From Myxococcus dinghuensis (GTDB taxonomy: Bacteria > Myxococcota > Myxococcia > Myxococcales > Myxococcaceae): DNA of 64,000 bases. The translations under genes and the position numbers were made by a program. Of the stretch, positions 16,834 to 25,865 are shown in pieces. Each line of letters opens with the position of its first letter. Within the stretch, counting starts at the first letter, position 1. The stretch lies in contig NZ_JAKCFB010000040.1 of the NCBI RefSeq assembly GCF_024198235.1, positions 1 through 64,000 on the forward strand, given 5' to 3'. The notes under the pieces are model-generated. The model ran no database searches and was not told where the DNA came from. It was given only the letters and a program-made list of their open reading frames with translations.

Positions 16834-18021
16834 TCACGTGTGCGCCTCCCTCGGATTCCAGTGGCCGGGCAGCACCAACCCCAGGCCTTCGTGCGGACCG
16901 GCCTCGGGAGAAGCCCCCCAGGCGGCCAGCCACAGCTTCTCGAGCGAGGTGAACCCGCTCTCATCCCACTTCTCGAAGAAGTACGTGGCGCCCGAGGGCA
17001 CCAGTCGCCGCGTGGCCCGAGGTGCCCTCGCCACCATGTCCCACGTGGACAGCTCCAGCGGCCGGGGAACCATCGCGGCCCTGAGCACGACCTTCCCGTC
17101 CACCCCAGGCAACGTGCCCACCCAGGCGGGTTGCCCGTCGCGCGTCTCCCCACGCGTCAATCCATCCGGGAGCCAGCCCTCCTTGAAGTAGGCGGGCGTT
17201 GCCAAGATGAGCCGCAGCCCTGGGGAGCACGCGGGCAGGTCCGGCGGCGGAGCGAAGAGCGACGGCGTCACGGGTTCGGTCGACGTCAGTCGACGCTTCC
17301 CACCGAGCCCCAGGAGGCCCGAGGGAAACGCCTTCGCGGCATCGGGCACGACACACTCGACGCCCAGCGCCCATTCCCCCACGGGATGCGCATCGGACTC
17401 GGAGCCGAGCGTCTCCAGCACCTCGGACTGGTACAACATCCCAGGCTCCGCGGTCTGGGACTTCACGTTCAGCGTGACGTGGATGTCATTGCGCCGCACA
17501 GGCTCGGGAGCGAGAGGACTGCCCGGCGCCTCACCTCGCAGCCAACGACGCATCATTTCGTCCGTCCAGAAGGAGGGGGCGACGTCGGGCTTCGCCTTGG
17601 GCAGAGAGGGAACCCAGAGTCCCTCGAGCAATTCGTCATCCTTCGAGCCGAGCGTGCCGACGTCGACGGAGAGCGGCCTCGGCAGAAGCCGTTGCGACTT
17701 CTCCTTCCCCCACAGCACGTCCGCGGGAACCGGCCAGAGCCGGGACTCGGGACCGAAGGACGACTCCCCCACCGGACGCCACAGCGTCAGCAGCTTCCGG
17801 ATGGCGATGCCCTGCGTCTCCCGCTCCCAATCGAGCGGTGCCCCCGGACCACGACGCGCCAGGAGCGTCTGCCCCCAAGCCGCGCGCAGCGCACCGAGCA
17901 CGGTCGACGGAGGAGGCCAGTCATGCGAGTGACTCCGACCGACATCGCTGGTGTACCAGCCTCGTCCGTTCTTGCAGAACAACCCCTCCCTGGGGAGCAG
18001 GGCAAACCGAGCCGTGTTCAT
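16834..18021 (-). CDS. cmr3: Type III-B Cmr complex subunit Cmr3
   Basis: This 395-residue Cas5-group RAMP protein starts MNTARFALLPREGLFCKNGR and has PPPSTVLGALRAAWG, the usual Cmr3 N-terminal region. The middle includes HVTLNVKSQTAEPGMLYQSE, and the end has glycine-rich turns (GASPEAGPHEGLGLVLPGHW). Cmr3 holds the 5' handle of the crRNA and binds Cmr2. Its ATG overlaps the cmr2 stop (ATGA). Length is within the normal range. Confidence 0.92.
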   Translation of the reverse strand: MNTARFALLPREGLFCKNGRGWYTSDVGRSHSHDWPPPSTVLGALRAAWGQTLLARRGPGAPLDWERETQGIAIRKLLTLWRPVGESSFGPESRLWPVPADVLWGKEKSQRLLPRPLSVDVGTLGSKDDELLEGLWVPSLPKAKPDVAPSFWTDEMMRRWLRGEAPGSPLAPEPVRRNDIHVTLNVKSQTAEPGMLYQSEVLETLGSESDAHPVGEWALGVECVVPDAAKAFPSGLLGLGGKRRLTSTEPVTPSLFAPPPDLPACSPGLRLILATPAYFKEGWLPDGLTRGETRDGQPAWVGTLPGVDGKVVLRAAMVPRPLELSTWDMVARAPRATRRLVPSGATYFFEKWDESGFTSLEKLWLAAWGASPEAGPHEGLGLVLPGHWNPREAHT

Positions 18022-19826
18022 GAGACCTCCTTCGCGACACCGTCGTCACGAGCCCCCGGCTCGGCACGGGAGAACATCTCCGCCACCCAGACACGCGCGA
18101 CCCACGAGGAGACACGCTTCTGGACCTCCCCCAGAGGCAAGGGCGTCTTCAGGTCGAGCCCCACGCGTTCGGGCTGGAGTCCGTCGTCATCACCTCCGCC
18201 CATGTCCGTACGCTTCAAGACCCGCCGCACCTCACGCGCCAACACACCGCCCATCCGAGTGTCCTGGTAGAGCGCGTCCTTCTCATCCGTGGGCCGGGGG
18301 AAGCGGCGAGCGAGTCCCTCCACGTCCTGGAGCTTCTTCAGGGGCAGCGTCCCCTCGCGGCGCAGCTCGAAGGCCTGCTCCAGCAGCGCCAACGCGCCAG
18401 GCTCGGAGGACCAGCGTGCCCGCCAGGTATGAAGGCGCCCCGCGCGCAACCGGGCCACGATACCCAGACCGTCCCGCGCCTCGGGTTCCGCGCCCTTGGC
18501 CAGCTTCTCCGCGCGGCGGCCCAGGTCCAAAAGATCCCCCAGGCTCTCCAGCACATGGCCGATGCCGAGCCCCACCGACAGCGTGGGAGGCTCCTCGACC
18601 ACGTCGCGCAGGATGCGCATGAAGCTCGCGCGGAGCTTCGACGCGCACGCCAAGGCGTTCGGGAGGGCCACGAACGCGAGGACGTCGTCACCCCCGGCGT
18701 AGACGAGGACACCATCGTGCTCCTCGACGATGGAGCGAGCCTCGAGCGCGAACTTCGTGAGCGCACGGGAGAGCGCCTGATGCGCCTCGTGCCCCTTCGG
18801 AGCAAGGGCTTCGAGCGCCTTGCCCATCTTGTCTCCATCCGCGGAGAGACAGACGACGTATGGGTAGGGCTCCCCTGCCTCCTTCAAGATGGGTCGTACG
18901 TGAGACGCGTAGAAGTCGGTCCCGGACTCCGCCGAGACACCCTCTTCGTCCAGCAGAGTCTGCCAGCGGTCGGGCAGCAGGAGCTGCGCGTCGTACGGGA
19001 AACGCCTGACCCATTCGCGTCCACGAACGTCAACGCCGGACACTGCCTCAGGCGCCATTTGCTTCAGCCCCTTGCACGCATCGAGGAGCTTCGGGAACTC
19101 CGTCTTGCAAGTCGCCTCGGCATGCTCGATGAACGCCGACAACCCGATGGAGGGCACCGGCACGAACTGCCCCGGCTTGCCTCCAGTCCGCTTGAGCAGA
19201 CCGATGGCATCGAGTTGCTCGCGCAGACCGATGCGGAACCGCGCCCACTTGCCCTTGCGAGGATTCATGGGGCGCAGCACCGACTCACGTGCCCCATCCA
19301 GGCTGGACTTATGGATACCACCACGCTGGTGCAGCCATGGCGTGAACGCATGGAGCCGCTTGCGTCCCGCGATGGCCTTCTCGACGCGAGCCAGGGCTTT
19401 CTCGTACTCCGCCTCGGACGAGTACTGAGTCCAGGCGGCTTGGAATTCGATCAGGGTGTCGAGCTGTTCCTTCGCCGTCGCAAGGGACGCGTCATCCACG
19501 AGCTCGTGATGCTCGTGCCATTGCTCGAGGCCCCACTCCGACAAACGCGTGCGCACGGCCTCCCTCGCCTTCCGCGCCAGGGCACGAGGATCGCCTTCGG
19601 ACAGACGGACCAGCAACTTGTTGGGCAACCCCGTGTCCTTCTGCTTATCGGAGGGAAGAACCGGGAAGATGAAGTCGAGCCCCGGCGTATCCGCGAGTGT
19701 CTGGACGGCCGTCTTGCTCAACTCGCTGAGCACATGGCTTCCGAACCAGAGGTCTCGGGTGCGACGGGCCTGCGCGATGAAGCTCTGCACGGGCCCGATG
19801 GTCATCAAGAGCAGATGGGCGGACAT
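18018..19826 (-). CDS. cmr2: Type III-B Cas10/Cmr2, predicted cyclic oligoadenylate synthase
   Basis: The 602-residue protein begins directly with the Cmr2 domain (IGPVQSFIAQARRTRDLWFG); there is no N-terminal HD nuclease domain, so no DNase activity is expected from it. The second Palm domain has LSADGDKMG (328-335, Asp330 and Asp332) and the cyclase motif GGDD at 378-381 in VYAGGDDVLAF, both intact. In this family that site joins ATP into cyclic oligoadenylates when target RNA is bound. The presence of a SAVED effector in the same operon fits this. The gene abuts the cmr1 stop and has an AAGGAG ribosome-binding site. Confidence 0.94.
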   Translation of the reverse strand: MSAHLLLMTIGPVQSFIAQARRTRDLWFGSHVLSELSKTAVQTLADTPGLDFIFPVLPSDKQKDTGLPNKLLVRLSEGDPRALARKAREAVRTRLSEWGLEQWHEHHELVDDASLATAKEQLDTLIEFQAAWTQYSSEAEYEKALARVEKAIAGRKRLHAFTPWLHQRGGIHKSSLDGARESVLRPMNPRKGKWARFRIGLREQLDAIGLLKRTGGKPGQFVPVPSIGLSAFIEHAEATCKTEFPKLLDACKGLKQMAPEAVSGVDVRGREWVRRFPYDAQLLLPDRWQTLLDEEGVSAESGTDFYASHVRPILKEAGEPYPYVVCLSADGDKMGKALEALAPKGHEAHQALSRALTKFALEARSIVEEHDGVLVYAGGDDVLAFVALPNALACASKLRASFMRILRDVVEEPPTLSVGLGIGHVLESLGDLLDLGRRAEKLAKGAEPEARDGLGIVARLRAGRLHTWRARWSSEPGALALLEQAFELRREGTLPLKKLQDVEGLARRFPRPTDEKDALYQDTRMGGVLAREVRRVLKRTDMGGGDDDGLQPERVGLDLKTPLPLGEVQKRVSSWVARVWVAEMFSRAEPGARDDGVAKEVS

Positions 19827-21272
19827 CTAGAGGATCTCCTTCGCGCCACGCGGGTGCTTCTTGAGCCAGCCCAGGAAGGCGTCGCGCACGTTCGCGTCCA
19901 CCAACGGCGCGTAGAGGGCGGCGTCCTCTGGAGGAATCGGTGCATCGAAAGCCGCCTTGGAACCGGGGATTGGCAACGCGCCCTTCTTCTTCCTGACCAG
20001 GACGACGCTTCCTCGTGGCCACGCCCGGTGGAGCCAGAGCGCGATGGGCACGAACTTCCCGCCACGCAGCGGCATGGCCTTCACGACGAGCGGCGAGGCC
20101 AGGCGCTCGCGAACCTTCTTGTCATCTTCCCAGCGCAGCTCGACCTCCTCGGGCTCGGATTTCGGCTGCGGCAACTGGACGTAGGGCACCCTCTCCCGGT
20201 TCTTCTCCTGGAAGCGGATGGGCACCGGGAGCCCGAAGCTCGACCGGGGCCACACCACCTTGGCCGACTTCCCCTTCCGAACGTCATGCGCCCACTTGCC
20301 GTGCGGCGGCTTCAACAGGAGGCGCACGTTGTCTGGCTCGGGCCACCGCGAACGGCTTGGCCGAGTCGGAGAACCGCGATCGCGCGCGAACTTCCCTTCG
20401 TGAATCGACTCCGAGTCCGGAGGTTGTTGCTGACGGAAATCCCGCAGCCATTCGACCGCTTTGAACCAGGCCCTCATCGCGTCCCGGGAATCCGACCCAT
20501 GAACGAGACGAGCCCCGCACACGGAGGGCGTGTCCCGGGCAGGAGCCACACTCGTGGGACCGAACAACATCACCCCGGGGAGATGCTGACGCAGGGCCGT
20601 GCCCGTCGAGGAAGCGGGCAACCATCGCTCTTCTTCGGCCGTCACGGTCAGGCTCCCCAATCCTCGCCGCGTGCGGCTCCCGTAGCCTCCCCAGAGAATC
20701 CAGGCGCGAACCGCGTTCTCGACCTCGGGCTGGTGCTCGACCGGCATGCGCACCACCAGACGGAACCGAACACCGGGCCGATACCGCTCCGCGGGAAGCT
20801 TCGGCTCACCCGACCGCTGCTCCCGGGCAATCCAGAGCGCGTAGGCCCCCTCCGCGCCCTGCTCGATATCGGAGGGGTCCACCATGTTCTCCCCCAGTGG
20901 CTCGACGCTCACGGTGACGTCGACCGTGGAGCGGGTTCCCTCGTCACCGCCCATCCCGCCCCACAGCGCGCGCTCCCGGACCGCCAGCTCACGCGGAGTC
21001 GCGCACTGATGGCCATACAAGGCTCGCCACCAGAACCGCAGATGCCCTCGGATGGTCGGCGCCCGGATGACATCGACCGTGTCGACCTTCCGGAGCGTCG
21101 TCGAGCCGCCCAGGATGGGCGTGATGGTCGCGAGGGACACCGTGAAGGTTGCCAGCAAGGGCCCCCCCACCAACCGCCGCTGGATGCCCTTGGGGTCCGG
21201 CAACGCCTCATGAGAGGACGTGCCTGTCCCTGTCGGCGTGCCGTCCGAGGCACGCGCGTCAGTGCTTGCCAT
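19827..21272 (-). CDS. cmr1: Type III-B Cmr complex subunit Cmr1
   Basis: This 481-residue RAMP protein has the Cmr1 opening LVGGPLLATFTVSLATITPI followed by GGSTTLRKVDTVDVIRAPTIRGHLRFWWRAL, split across residues about 33-80, which is the diagnostic region. Later come GGYGSRTRRGLGSLTV and repeated RAMP glycine loops. Cmr1 sits at the 3' end of crRNA in the complex. The ATG at 21272 has a GGGAGGAG ribosome-binding site. A 104-bp gap with no recognisable gene separates it from the SAVED effector gene upstream. Confidence 0.93.
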   Translation of the reverse strand: MASTDARASDGTPTGTGTSSHEALPDPKGIQRRLVGGPLLATFTVSLATITPILGGSTTLRKVDTVDVIRAPTIRGHLRFWWRALYGHQCATPRELAVRERALWGGMGGDEGTRSTVDVTVSVEPLGENMVDPSDIEQGAEGAYALWIAREQRSGEPKLPAERYRPGVRFRLVVRMPVEHQPEVENAVRAWILWGGYGSRTRRGLGSLTVTAEEERWLPASSTGTALRQHLPGVMLFGPTSVAPARDTPSVCGARLVHGSDSRDAMRAWFKAVEWLRDFRQQQPPDSESIHEGKFARDRGSPTRPSRSRWPEPDNVRLLLKPPHGKWAHDVRKGKSAKVVWPRSSFGLPVPIRFQEKNRERVPYVQLPQPKSEPEEVELRWEDDKKVRERLASPLVVKAMPLRGGKFVPIALWLHRAWPRGSVVLVRKKKGALPIPGSKAAFDAPIPPEDAALYAPLVDANVRDAFLGWLKKHPRGAKEIL

Positions 21273-21376
21273 GTGAATGTGCTCCTCCCGATGTGCGCTG
21301 CGTCAGCGGCTGGTGGAACAGCCAGCCGCCTGGACCTCTGCGAAGAAGACGGGAACGGGAAAAGTTGTTACCTCGC

Positions 21377-22918
21377 TCATCCGGTCTCCAGCGTGAGGAA
21401 GGGGACGTACCCGCCGGAGAGGGTGCGCTCGTAGGTCACCACCCGCCCGAGCGCATTGAGGCGCTGGCCCAGGAACAGGCAACTGGTCGAAGGCGCGAAG
21501 GGGAGCAGGTGCGTCGAGGTGGTCCGGTGCGCATTGCGTGCGCGGCGGATGTGCTCCCGTGCCTGGACGGCGAAGGCCACCGCGTCCCCAGCGGACTTCA
21601 CGGCGCCGTCACCCGGCCCGTCCTCCGGCTCCAGGATGAGCACCGCGCGGAACCGGCCCGGGTGCTCGGCCTCGAAGCGCTCCAGGTCCATGCGGGCGTC
21701 GTTCGTGAGCTGGAACAACACCAGCATCTCGCGCCCTTCGGGTGAACCGGCGCGCTCCTCGACCCGCAGCTTCCGGTCCGAAGCCCCCGCATCCGAGCGC
21801 CAGTGGAAGACCTCTCCCCGGGTCGGCTGTTCCGCGCGGAAGCGGAAACCCGCGACTTCGGAGAAGAGGACGCCGACCGCCAGGGAGACACCCAGCGGAA
21901 GCTTGCCCCGGAAGTCCACGAACATCCCCTCGGCCTTGCTCGCCAGGCGCCGCTTCGCCTCGAGCAATTCGGGCAGGAGCTTCTCGCGCCAGACCTCTTC
22001 GCTCGGGAGACCTCGTGTGTCCCGGTCGAACCAGGAGGTCCAGTCCAGCTCCACCGTGGGCGCGCTGTCCCACTGGCGCCGGGCCCAACCATGAATCCAC
22101 AGGCTGGCCCGGGGTGACTCCTCGCGCGTCGCGTACAGTTCGCGCTGACGCAGGAAGGCCCGCAGGGACTCGCGGGTGATGCGCCGGGCGTCCCCCGAGA
22201 CCTCCACGCATTCGCGCAGATGGTCCACGGCGGTGGAGCGGGGATTGGGTCCCTTGCGCAGGCCCAACCGCTCCATGCGCTCGTCGACCTGCTCCTCCAG
22301 GTCGGTGATGCTCCCGTAACCGAGCCGGAGCCGCAGGTCCCGGAAGAAGGCGCCCAGTTGCTCCGGCGTCGCCTCGAATTGCGCGCACCAGCGAGGCACG
22401 TTCGCGGAGAGCGAACCCTTCGCGGTGTCGGTGAAGAACGATTCGTCGAGCCGGTGGTCTCGGCCCTGGAGATAGCTCCCCAGCTCCGTATCCGCGCTCC
22501 AGTTGCTCACCAGCCAGACTTCCACGCGTCCGCGGTCGCGGAGCTTCCGCCAGCTGGCGAACAGCTTGCCCAGGAGCGGGAGCCCGCGCTTCGTGGTCGC
22601 CTCGGACAGCGACTCCCACGAGTAGTGGCTGCGCTGGTCGACGTGGAACTTCACCTGGACATAGCGGCTCGCCACGCCTGCGTCCTCACGTGCATGCAGC
22701 GTCACGTCATCCGCGGAGCCCGCCTCCGGGTCCTCGATGAAGCCACACTCATAGGGACCGGGTTCTTCGAGCAGGCGCAGCAGCTCGTACCAGCCATAGA
22801 GGTGCTGGAATCGGTCTCCTTGCAGACGCGAGGCGCTCTGGTTGCCCATGGATTTCCTGGATGAGATGACCCGACCCCAAAGGCCGAAGCAGTCGTACAC
22901 ATCCCAGGAGACGTCCAT
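21377..22918 (-). CDS. Cap4-like nuclease-SAVED effector of the Cmr operon
   Basis: The ATG at 22918 has a GGGAGAG ribosome-binding site and gives 513 residues. Residues about 28-230 resemble the DUF4297/Cap4 class of PD-(D/E)xK nucleases: GDRFQHLYGWYELLRLL, then Asp70-Asp71 in SADDVTLHA and Gln88-x-Lys90 in YVQVKFH form the likely metal site. The C-terminal about 200 residues look like a SAVED sensor: PLGVSLAVGVLFSEV, then FLGQRLNALGRVVTYER and GGYVPFLTLETG at the end. SAVED domains bind cyclic oligonucleotides; in CBASS Cap4 this turns on DNA cutting. As first gene before cmr1 it is the predicted effector for the Cas10 messenger. Domain calls are by eye; the activity is inferred. Confidence 0.8.
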   Translation of the reverse strand: MDVSWDVYDCFGLWGRVISSRKSMGNQSASRLQGDRFQHLYGWYELLRLLEEPGPYECGFIEDPEAGSADDVTLHAREDAGVASRYVQVKFHVDQRSHYSWESLSEATTKRGLPLLGKLFASWRKLRDRGRVEVWLVSNWSADTELGSYLQGRDHRLDESFFTDTAKGSLSANVPRWCAQFEATPEQLGAFFRDLRLRLGYGSITDLEEQVDERMERLGLRKGPNPRSTAVDHLRECVEVSGDARRITRESLRAFLRQRELYATREESPRASLWIHGWARRQWDSAPTVELDWTSWFDRDTRGLPSEEVWREKLLPELLEAKRRLASKAEGMFVDFRGKLPLGVSLAVGVLFSEVAGFRFRAEQPTRGEVFHWRSDAGASDRKLRVEERAGSPEGREMLVLFQLTNDARMDLERFEAEHPGRFRAVLILEPEDGPGDGAVKSAGDAVAFAVQAREHIRRARNAHRTTSTHLLPFAPSTSCLFLGQRLNALGRVVTYERTLSGGYVPFLTLETG

Positions 22919-22951
22919 TGCTCTCCCTGTTACCTGCGGGAAGGGGGCTGC

Positions 22952-22989
22952 CAAAAAGGGGCGGGGCGCCCGGACAAGGGACGCCCCGC
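22952..22989 (-). terminator. Intrinsic terminator between the protease and the Cmr operon
   Basis: On the minus strand GCGGGGCG (22989-22982) pairs perfectly with CGCCCCGC (22968-22961), with a 13-nt loop, and is followed after three C by TTTTT (22957-22953). This fits a rho-independent terminator for the metalloprotease gene ending at 23019. Only 34 bp remain before the effector start codon at 22918, so a promoter for the effector would have to overlap the hairpin. Confidence 0.75.
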
Positions 22990-23018
22990 TTCGGCAACAC
23001 CTGGATCCAACAGAGAAG

Positions 23019-24335
23019 CTAAGGAGCGATGGTGAACGTCAACGCGCCATACGTCAGGTGCGTGAGCTGCCCCGACCCGGAAGAGTCCACGCCATAGACA
23101 TATGCCCGGTGCGGCTGACCATCCTTCAGAGATGCAGGAACCGTGACGATGAAGCCGTGGTTGCCCGACACCGAATACACCTCATTGATGTAGGTGTTGG
23201 GCTGATTGGCCGTCACTTCCGAGTACGCCGCGCCGCTTCCAGCGGGACCATCCCAATAGATACGGACCTGGATCGAAGAGCCGAGGGTGTCGTAATCATA
23301 CGCGCCACCCTGGATTGTCGAGATGATGGGCGACTGCCACAGTCCTTCGGAGACAAATCCGCTCACACTCCCCAGGACGCCCCCCCGCAGACCAGTGTAG
23401 AGGTTGGTCATGCGGGTCACCTGCCCCGGCGTGAACTCCCACATGCAGACGTCATCGACGTACCCCATGTAGTTCTTGACGGGATCGACTCCAGGCAACG
23501 TCCCGCAGCTGTCGACAGATCCCAACGCAGGGCAGCCATAGACCGGGCCATCCATCGCGGGAGTGTCGCTCACGCCATCTCCCACGAAGCACCCTCCGTC
23601 CCATGGGTGAAGCAGGCCCAGCCAGTGCCCCACTTCATGGACGGCGGTCAGCCCGAGATTGGCACCCACAATGTTCCCGCCCGGCAGGCTGTTGAAGTGA
23701 ACCATCACGCCATCGAGCGCCAGCCCGTTCGTCCCCGAGAGCGAGGACGGAAAGGTGGACTCGCCCAGGTAGCTTCCGGGAATGAGCGTATAGATATTGA
23801 GCGTCGTCGCGCCCCCCTGGTGAAGCGACTGCTTCATGGCCAACTCCGTGCTGGAAGGTGGCTCGACCACGGACATGTTGAACCACGTCGCGTTCGTGGT
23901 TCGCGTCACCCCGCGCTTCACGAAGTTGAAACGGCTGGCGGCGCCACTCGTCGCATCACCGAATGAAGCGTTCAGGACACGAACCTGCTCGTCCAGCCAG
24001 GAATCCGGCACGTCTCCGTTGGACAGGGAGGTACCTGAGCGAACGACATGGAACCAGACATCGATGGTCGTCACCCCCTGGGGACTCCTCACACGCTCGG
24101 CCGACACCCGCTCCTGGGCCTGCCGCATCTCCGCCAACTGGGCTACGGAAGGCTGGGGGGTCGCGCACCGCTGAAAACACGTCGCGCCCTCCTCGGACGA
24201 GCCGCACGATGCCTGAGTGGCGTCGGGCTGCTCGACCTCCGCAGGTTCATTCGACGGTTCAACCGGGCCACAGGCCGCGACAACAGCCAGACCGCTGGCC
24301 GCGAGCGCTCGCAAAAACATTCCAACAGCTCTCAT
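23019..24335 (-). CDS. Secreted lipoprotein zinc metalloprotease, M43 (pappalysin/cytophagalysin) family
   Basis: The 438-residue protein starts with a lipoprotein signal (ALAASGLAVVAAC). The catalytic zinc motif is HEVGHWLGLLH in GLTAVHEVGHW, followed by DGVSDTPAMDGP and the Met-turn region NYMGYVDDVCMWEF, the M43B arrangement. The last about 130 residues form a beta-rich extension. It likely degrades extracellular protein, as is common in predatory myxobacteria. Start ATG 24335 has GAGG upstream. It ends at a terminator and seems not to belong to the CRISPR operon. Confidence 0.88.
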   Translation of the reverse strand: MRAVGMFLRALAASGLAVVAACGPVEPSNEPAEVEQPDATQASCGSSEEGATCFQRCATPQPSVAQLAEMRQAQERVSAERVRSPQGVTTIDVWFHVVRSGTSLSNGDVPDSWLDEQVRVLNASFGDATSGAASRFNFVKRGVTRTTNATWFNMSVVEPPSSTELAMKQSLHQGGATTLNIYTLIPGSYLGESTFPSSLSGTNGLALDGVMVHFNSLPGGNIVGANLGLTAVHEVGHWLGLLHPWDGGCFVGDGVSDTPAMDGPVYGCPALGSVDSCGTLPGVDPVKNYMGYVDDVCMWEFTPGQVTRMTNLYTGLRGGVLGSVSGFVSEGLWQSPIISTIQGGAYDYDTLGSSIQVRIYWDGPAGSGAAYSEVTANQPNTYINEVYSVSGNHGFIVTVPASLKDGQPHRAYVYGVDSSGSGQLTHLTYGALTFTIAP

Positions 24336-24950
24336 GTCAACCTCGGGAGACTGGATTCACTATCAATCGGCCACAAACAACCGGACTCACCAAGAAGAGC
24401 TCTCGACAGCACATCGTCGAGCGAAGCCCCCGCTCCATGGACCGTCCCCATCAGCTCAGGAGACCTCTCGCCCCGCAGCGGGCCTCACAACTCGCTCAAC
24501 AGCTCAGTTGTCCGTGGAAGCGTCACAGCACGAGATATGCCAAGAAAACCGTTCGCCGCATCCTCTGGCGTTGCTTCCATCGACAGCCCAAGCTGCGTCG
24601 AAGCAGAACTGGAGCAAGTGTCATGACATCGTTCCGGTCCAACTCGTGGATGGACCATCCAGGCAGGGAGACTTCCAACGACTCCGCCATCCTTCACCAG
24701 CTATCACGACACCAGGGCACATCGAGTCTCGTCAGCCATCTGCTCCGACTACGAGCCTCGCGTGTCCCACACCGACAGCCCGATGACGAACCCATCTCCG
24801 TCTCGGCAGCACAATGCAGGTACGGATGGATGCCCGACCAACGTCCCTACAGAGGGCACGGCGGCGCCAATGGATGTCGACGAAGAACCATGTCTGGTCG
24901 AATCAATCGACAAGCCAGGAGCCCGTCCATACGCGGTACCCTCTGAGGAC
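24336..24950. other. Gene-free stretch of about 615 bp
   Basis: The region between the divergent protease gene and the next plus-strand gene has no ORF with family features or normal codon bias, and GC is lower than in its neighbours. An in-frame upstream extension of the next gene (from 24762) reads through part of it with low-complexity sequence. I see no RNA gene, strong hairpin or repeat. Confidence 0.5.
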
Positions 24951-25727
24951 ATGCCCACTCCGAAGCAGCGCGGCTCGAAGACAAGGCAACTCAGCACCGG
25001 GACCCTCACCGCGGAGTCCCTCCCGTCCCTGCTGAAGCAAACCCTCCGAGGGAAGTTCGCGAAGTCGAGCACGCTCCGCGCGGCGAAGCGCTTCATCGAG
25101 GAGCGCCTCGCGGGAGCACGCGCCGACAGCGACATCCTCCACCACACGGGCCGACTCGTCCTCGACGAGCTCACCACAGGCCGGAAGCCTCGCATCGGCC
25201 TCCTCGTCGTCGAGGGTGACCTCGTCGTGAAGGGGCGTTACGAGGACTCGCTCGACCCCGAGTCCGTCGTGGTCGTCACGGGCTCCCTGCGCGCGGGGGA
25301 CGTCATCACGCGCGGCTTCCTCGAGGTTCACGGGGACCTGGTCGCCGAGCGCTCCATCCTCTTCCTCGACAACGAGGCCTGCACCGAGGTCTTCGGGAGC
25401 GTCCGCGCCCCCTTCGTCTACACGAACTCCCACGCGGTGAAGGTCCACGGCGGCGTGAAGGCGCGACTCGTCACCGGCGACGGGAAGTACATCCGGAGCC
25501 AGGAGAAGCACACCTTCATCGAGGAGACGGAGACCGAAGTCCGAGACCGCCTCTCGCCCAAGCTGCTGAAGCGCTTCGCCGACGAGATGTTCGAGGCCGA
25601 GGAAGGCGAGGAGGTCGACCCGGACGAACCGTGGATCGACGCCCTCGACACGGAGAAGCTCGTCGCCTTCGTCCGGCGTGGCCAGTCCGCGCTCGCGCAG
25701 CCGCCACCGAGCCGACGTCGGAAGTAG
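24951..25727 (+). CDS. Hypothetical protein with beta-repeat core
   Basis: From the ATG at 24951 the protein has 258 residues; an in-frame ATG at 24762 would add 63 low-complexity residues. After a helical start (TLRAAKRFIEERLAGAR) the middle is a run of short strands ending in glycine turns: GLLVVEGDLVVKGRY, VVVTGSLRAGDVIT, FLEVHGDLVAERSI, VFGSVRAPFVYT and VKVHGGVKARLV. This suggests a right-handed beta-helix like bactofilin or polymer-forming proteins. The end is acidic (EAEEGEEVDPDEP). There is no signal peptide or membrane segment. I do not recognise the family. Confidence 0.7.
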   Translation: MPTPKQRGSKTRQLSTGTLTAESLPSLLKQTLRGKFAKSSTLRAAKRFIEERLAGARADSDILHHTGRLVLDELTTGRKPRIGLLVVEGDLVVKGRYEDSLDPESVVVVTGSLRAGDVITRGFLEVHGDLVAERSILFLDNEACTEVFGSVRAPFVYTNSHAVKVHGGVKARLVTGDGKYIRSQEKHTFIEETETEVRDRLSPKLLKRFADEMFEAEEGEEVDPDEPWIDALDTEKLVAFVRRGQSALAQPPPSRRRK

Positions 25728-25865
25728 CCAGGGCAACGCCACTGTGCCTCCGAGTACGACACGAGCAACACAGTGACGGATGTCGCTCCTGAGTCAGGTG
25801 AGTCGCGGTAACCTCAGGCCGAACGATGTCTCCGTCCCGAGACCTCCATCGACCCGAGCTTGCCC

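Noticed and set aside
18429..21434. A plus-strand ORF of 1001 codons opposite cmr1 and cmr2
   Set aside because: It has no recognisable domain, its composition is Arg/Leu/Gln-rich like other antisense shadows, and the minus strand encodes intact Cmr proteins.
10223..22918. Extra type III helpers such as a CARF protein, ring nuclease or reverse transcriptase
   Set aside because: Each gene in the block is accounted for by Cas/Cmr families or the SAVED effector, and no other ORF with family features is present.
24485..24697. A 70-codon minus-strand ORF in the gene-free region
   Set aside because: No ribosome-binding site, no family features and codon use unlike neighbouring genes.
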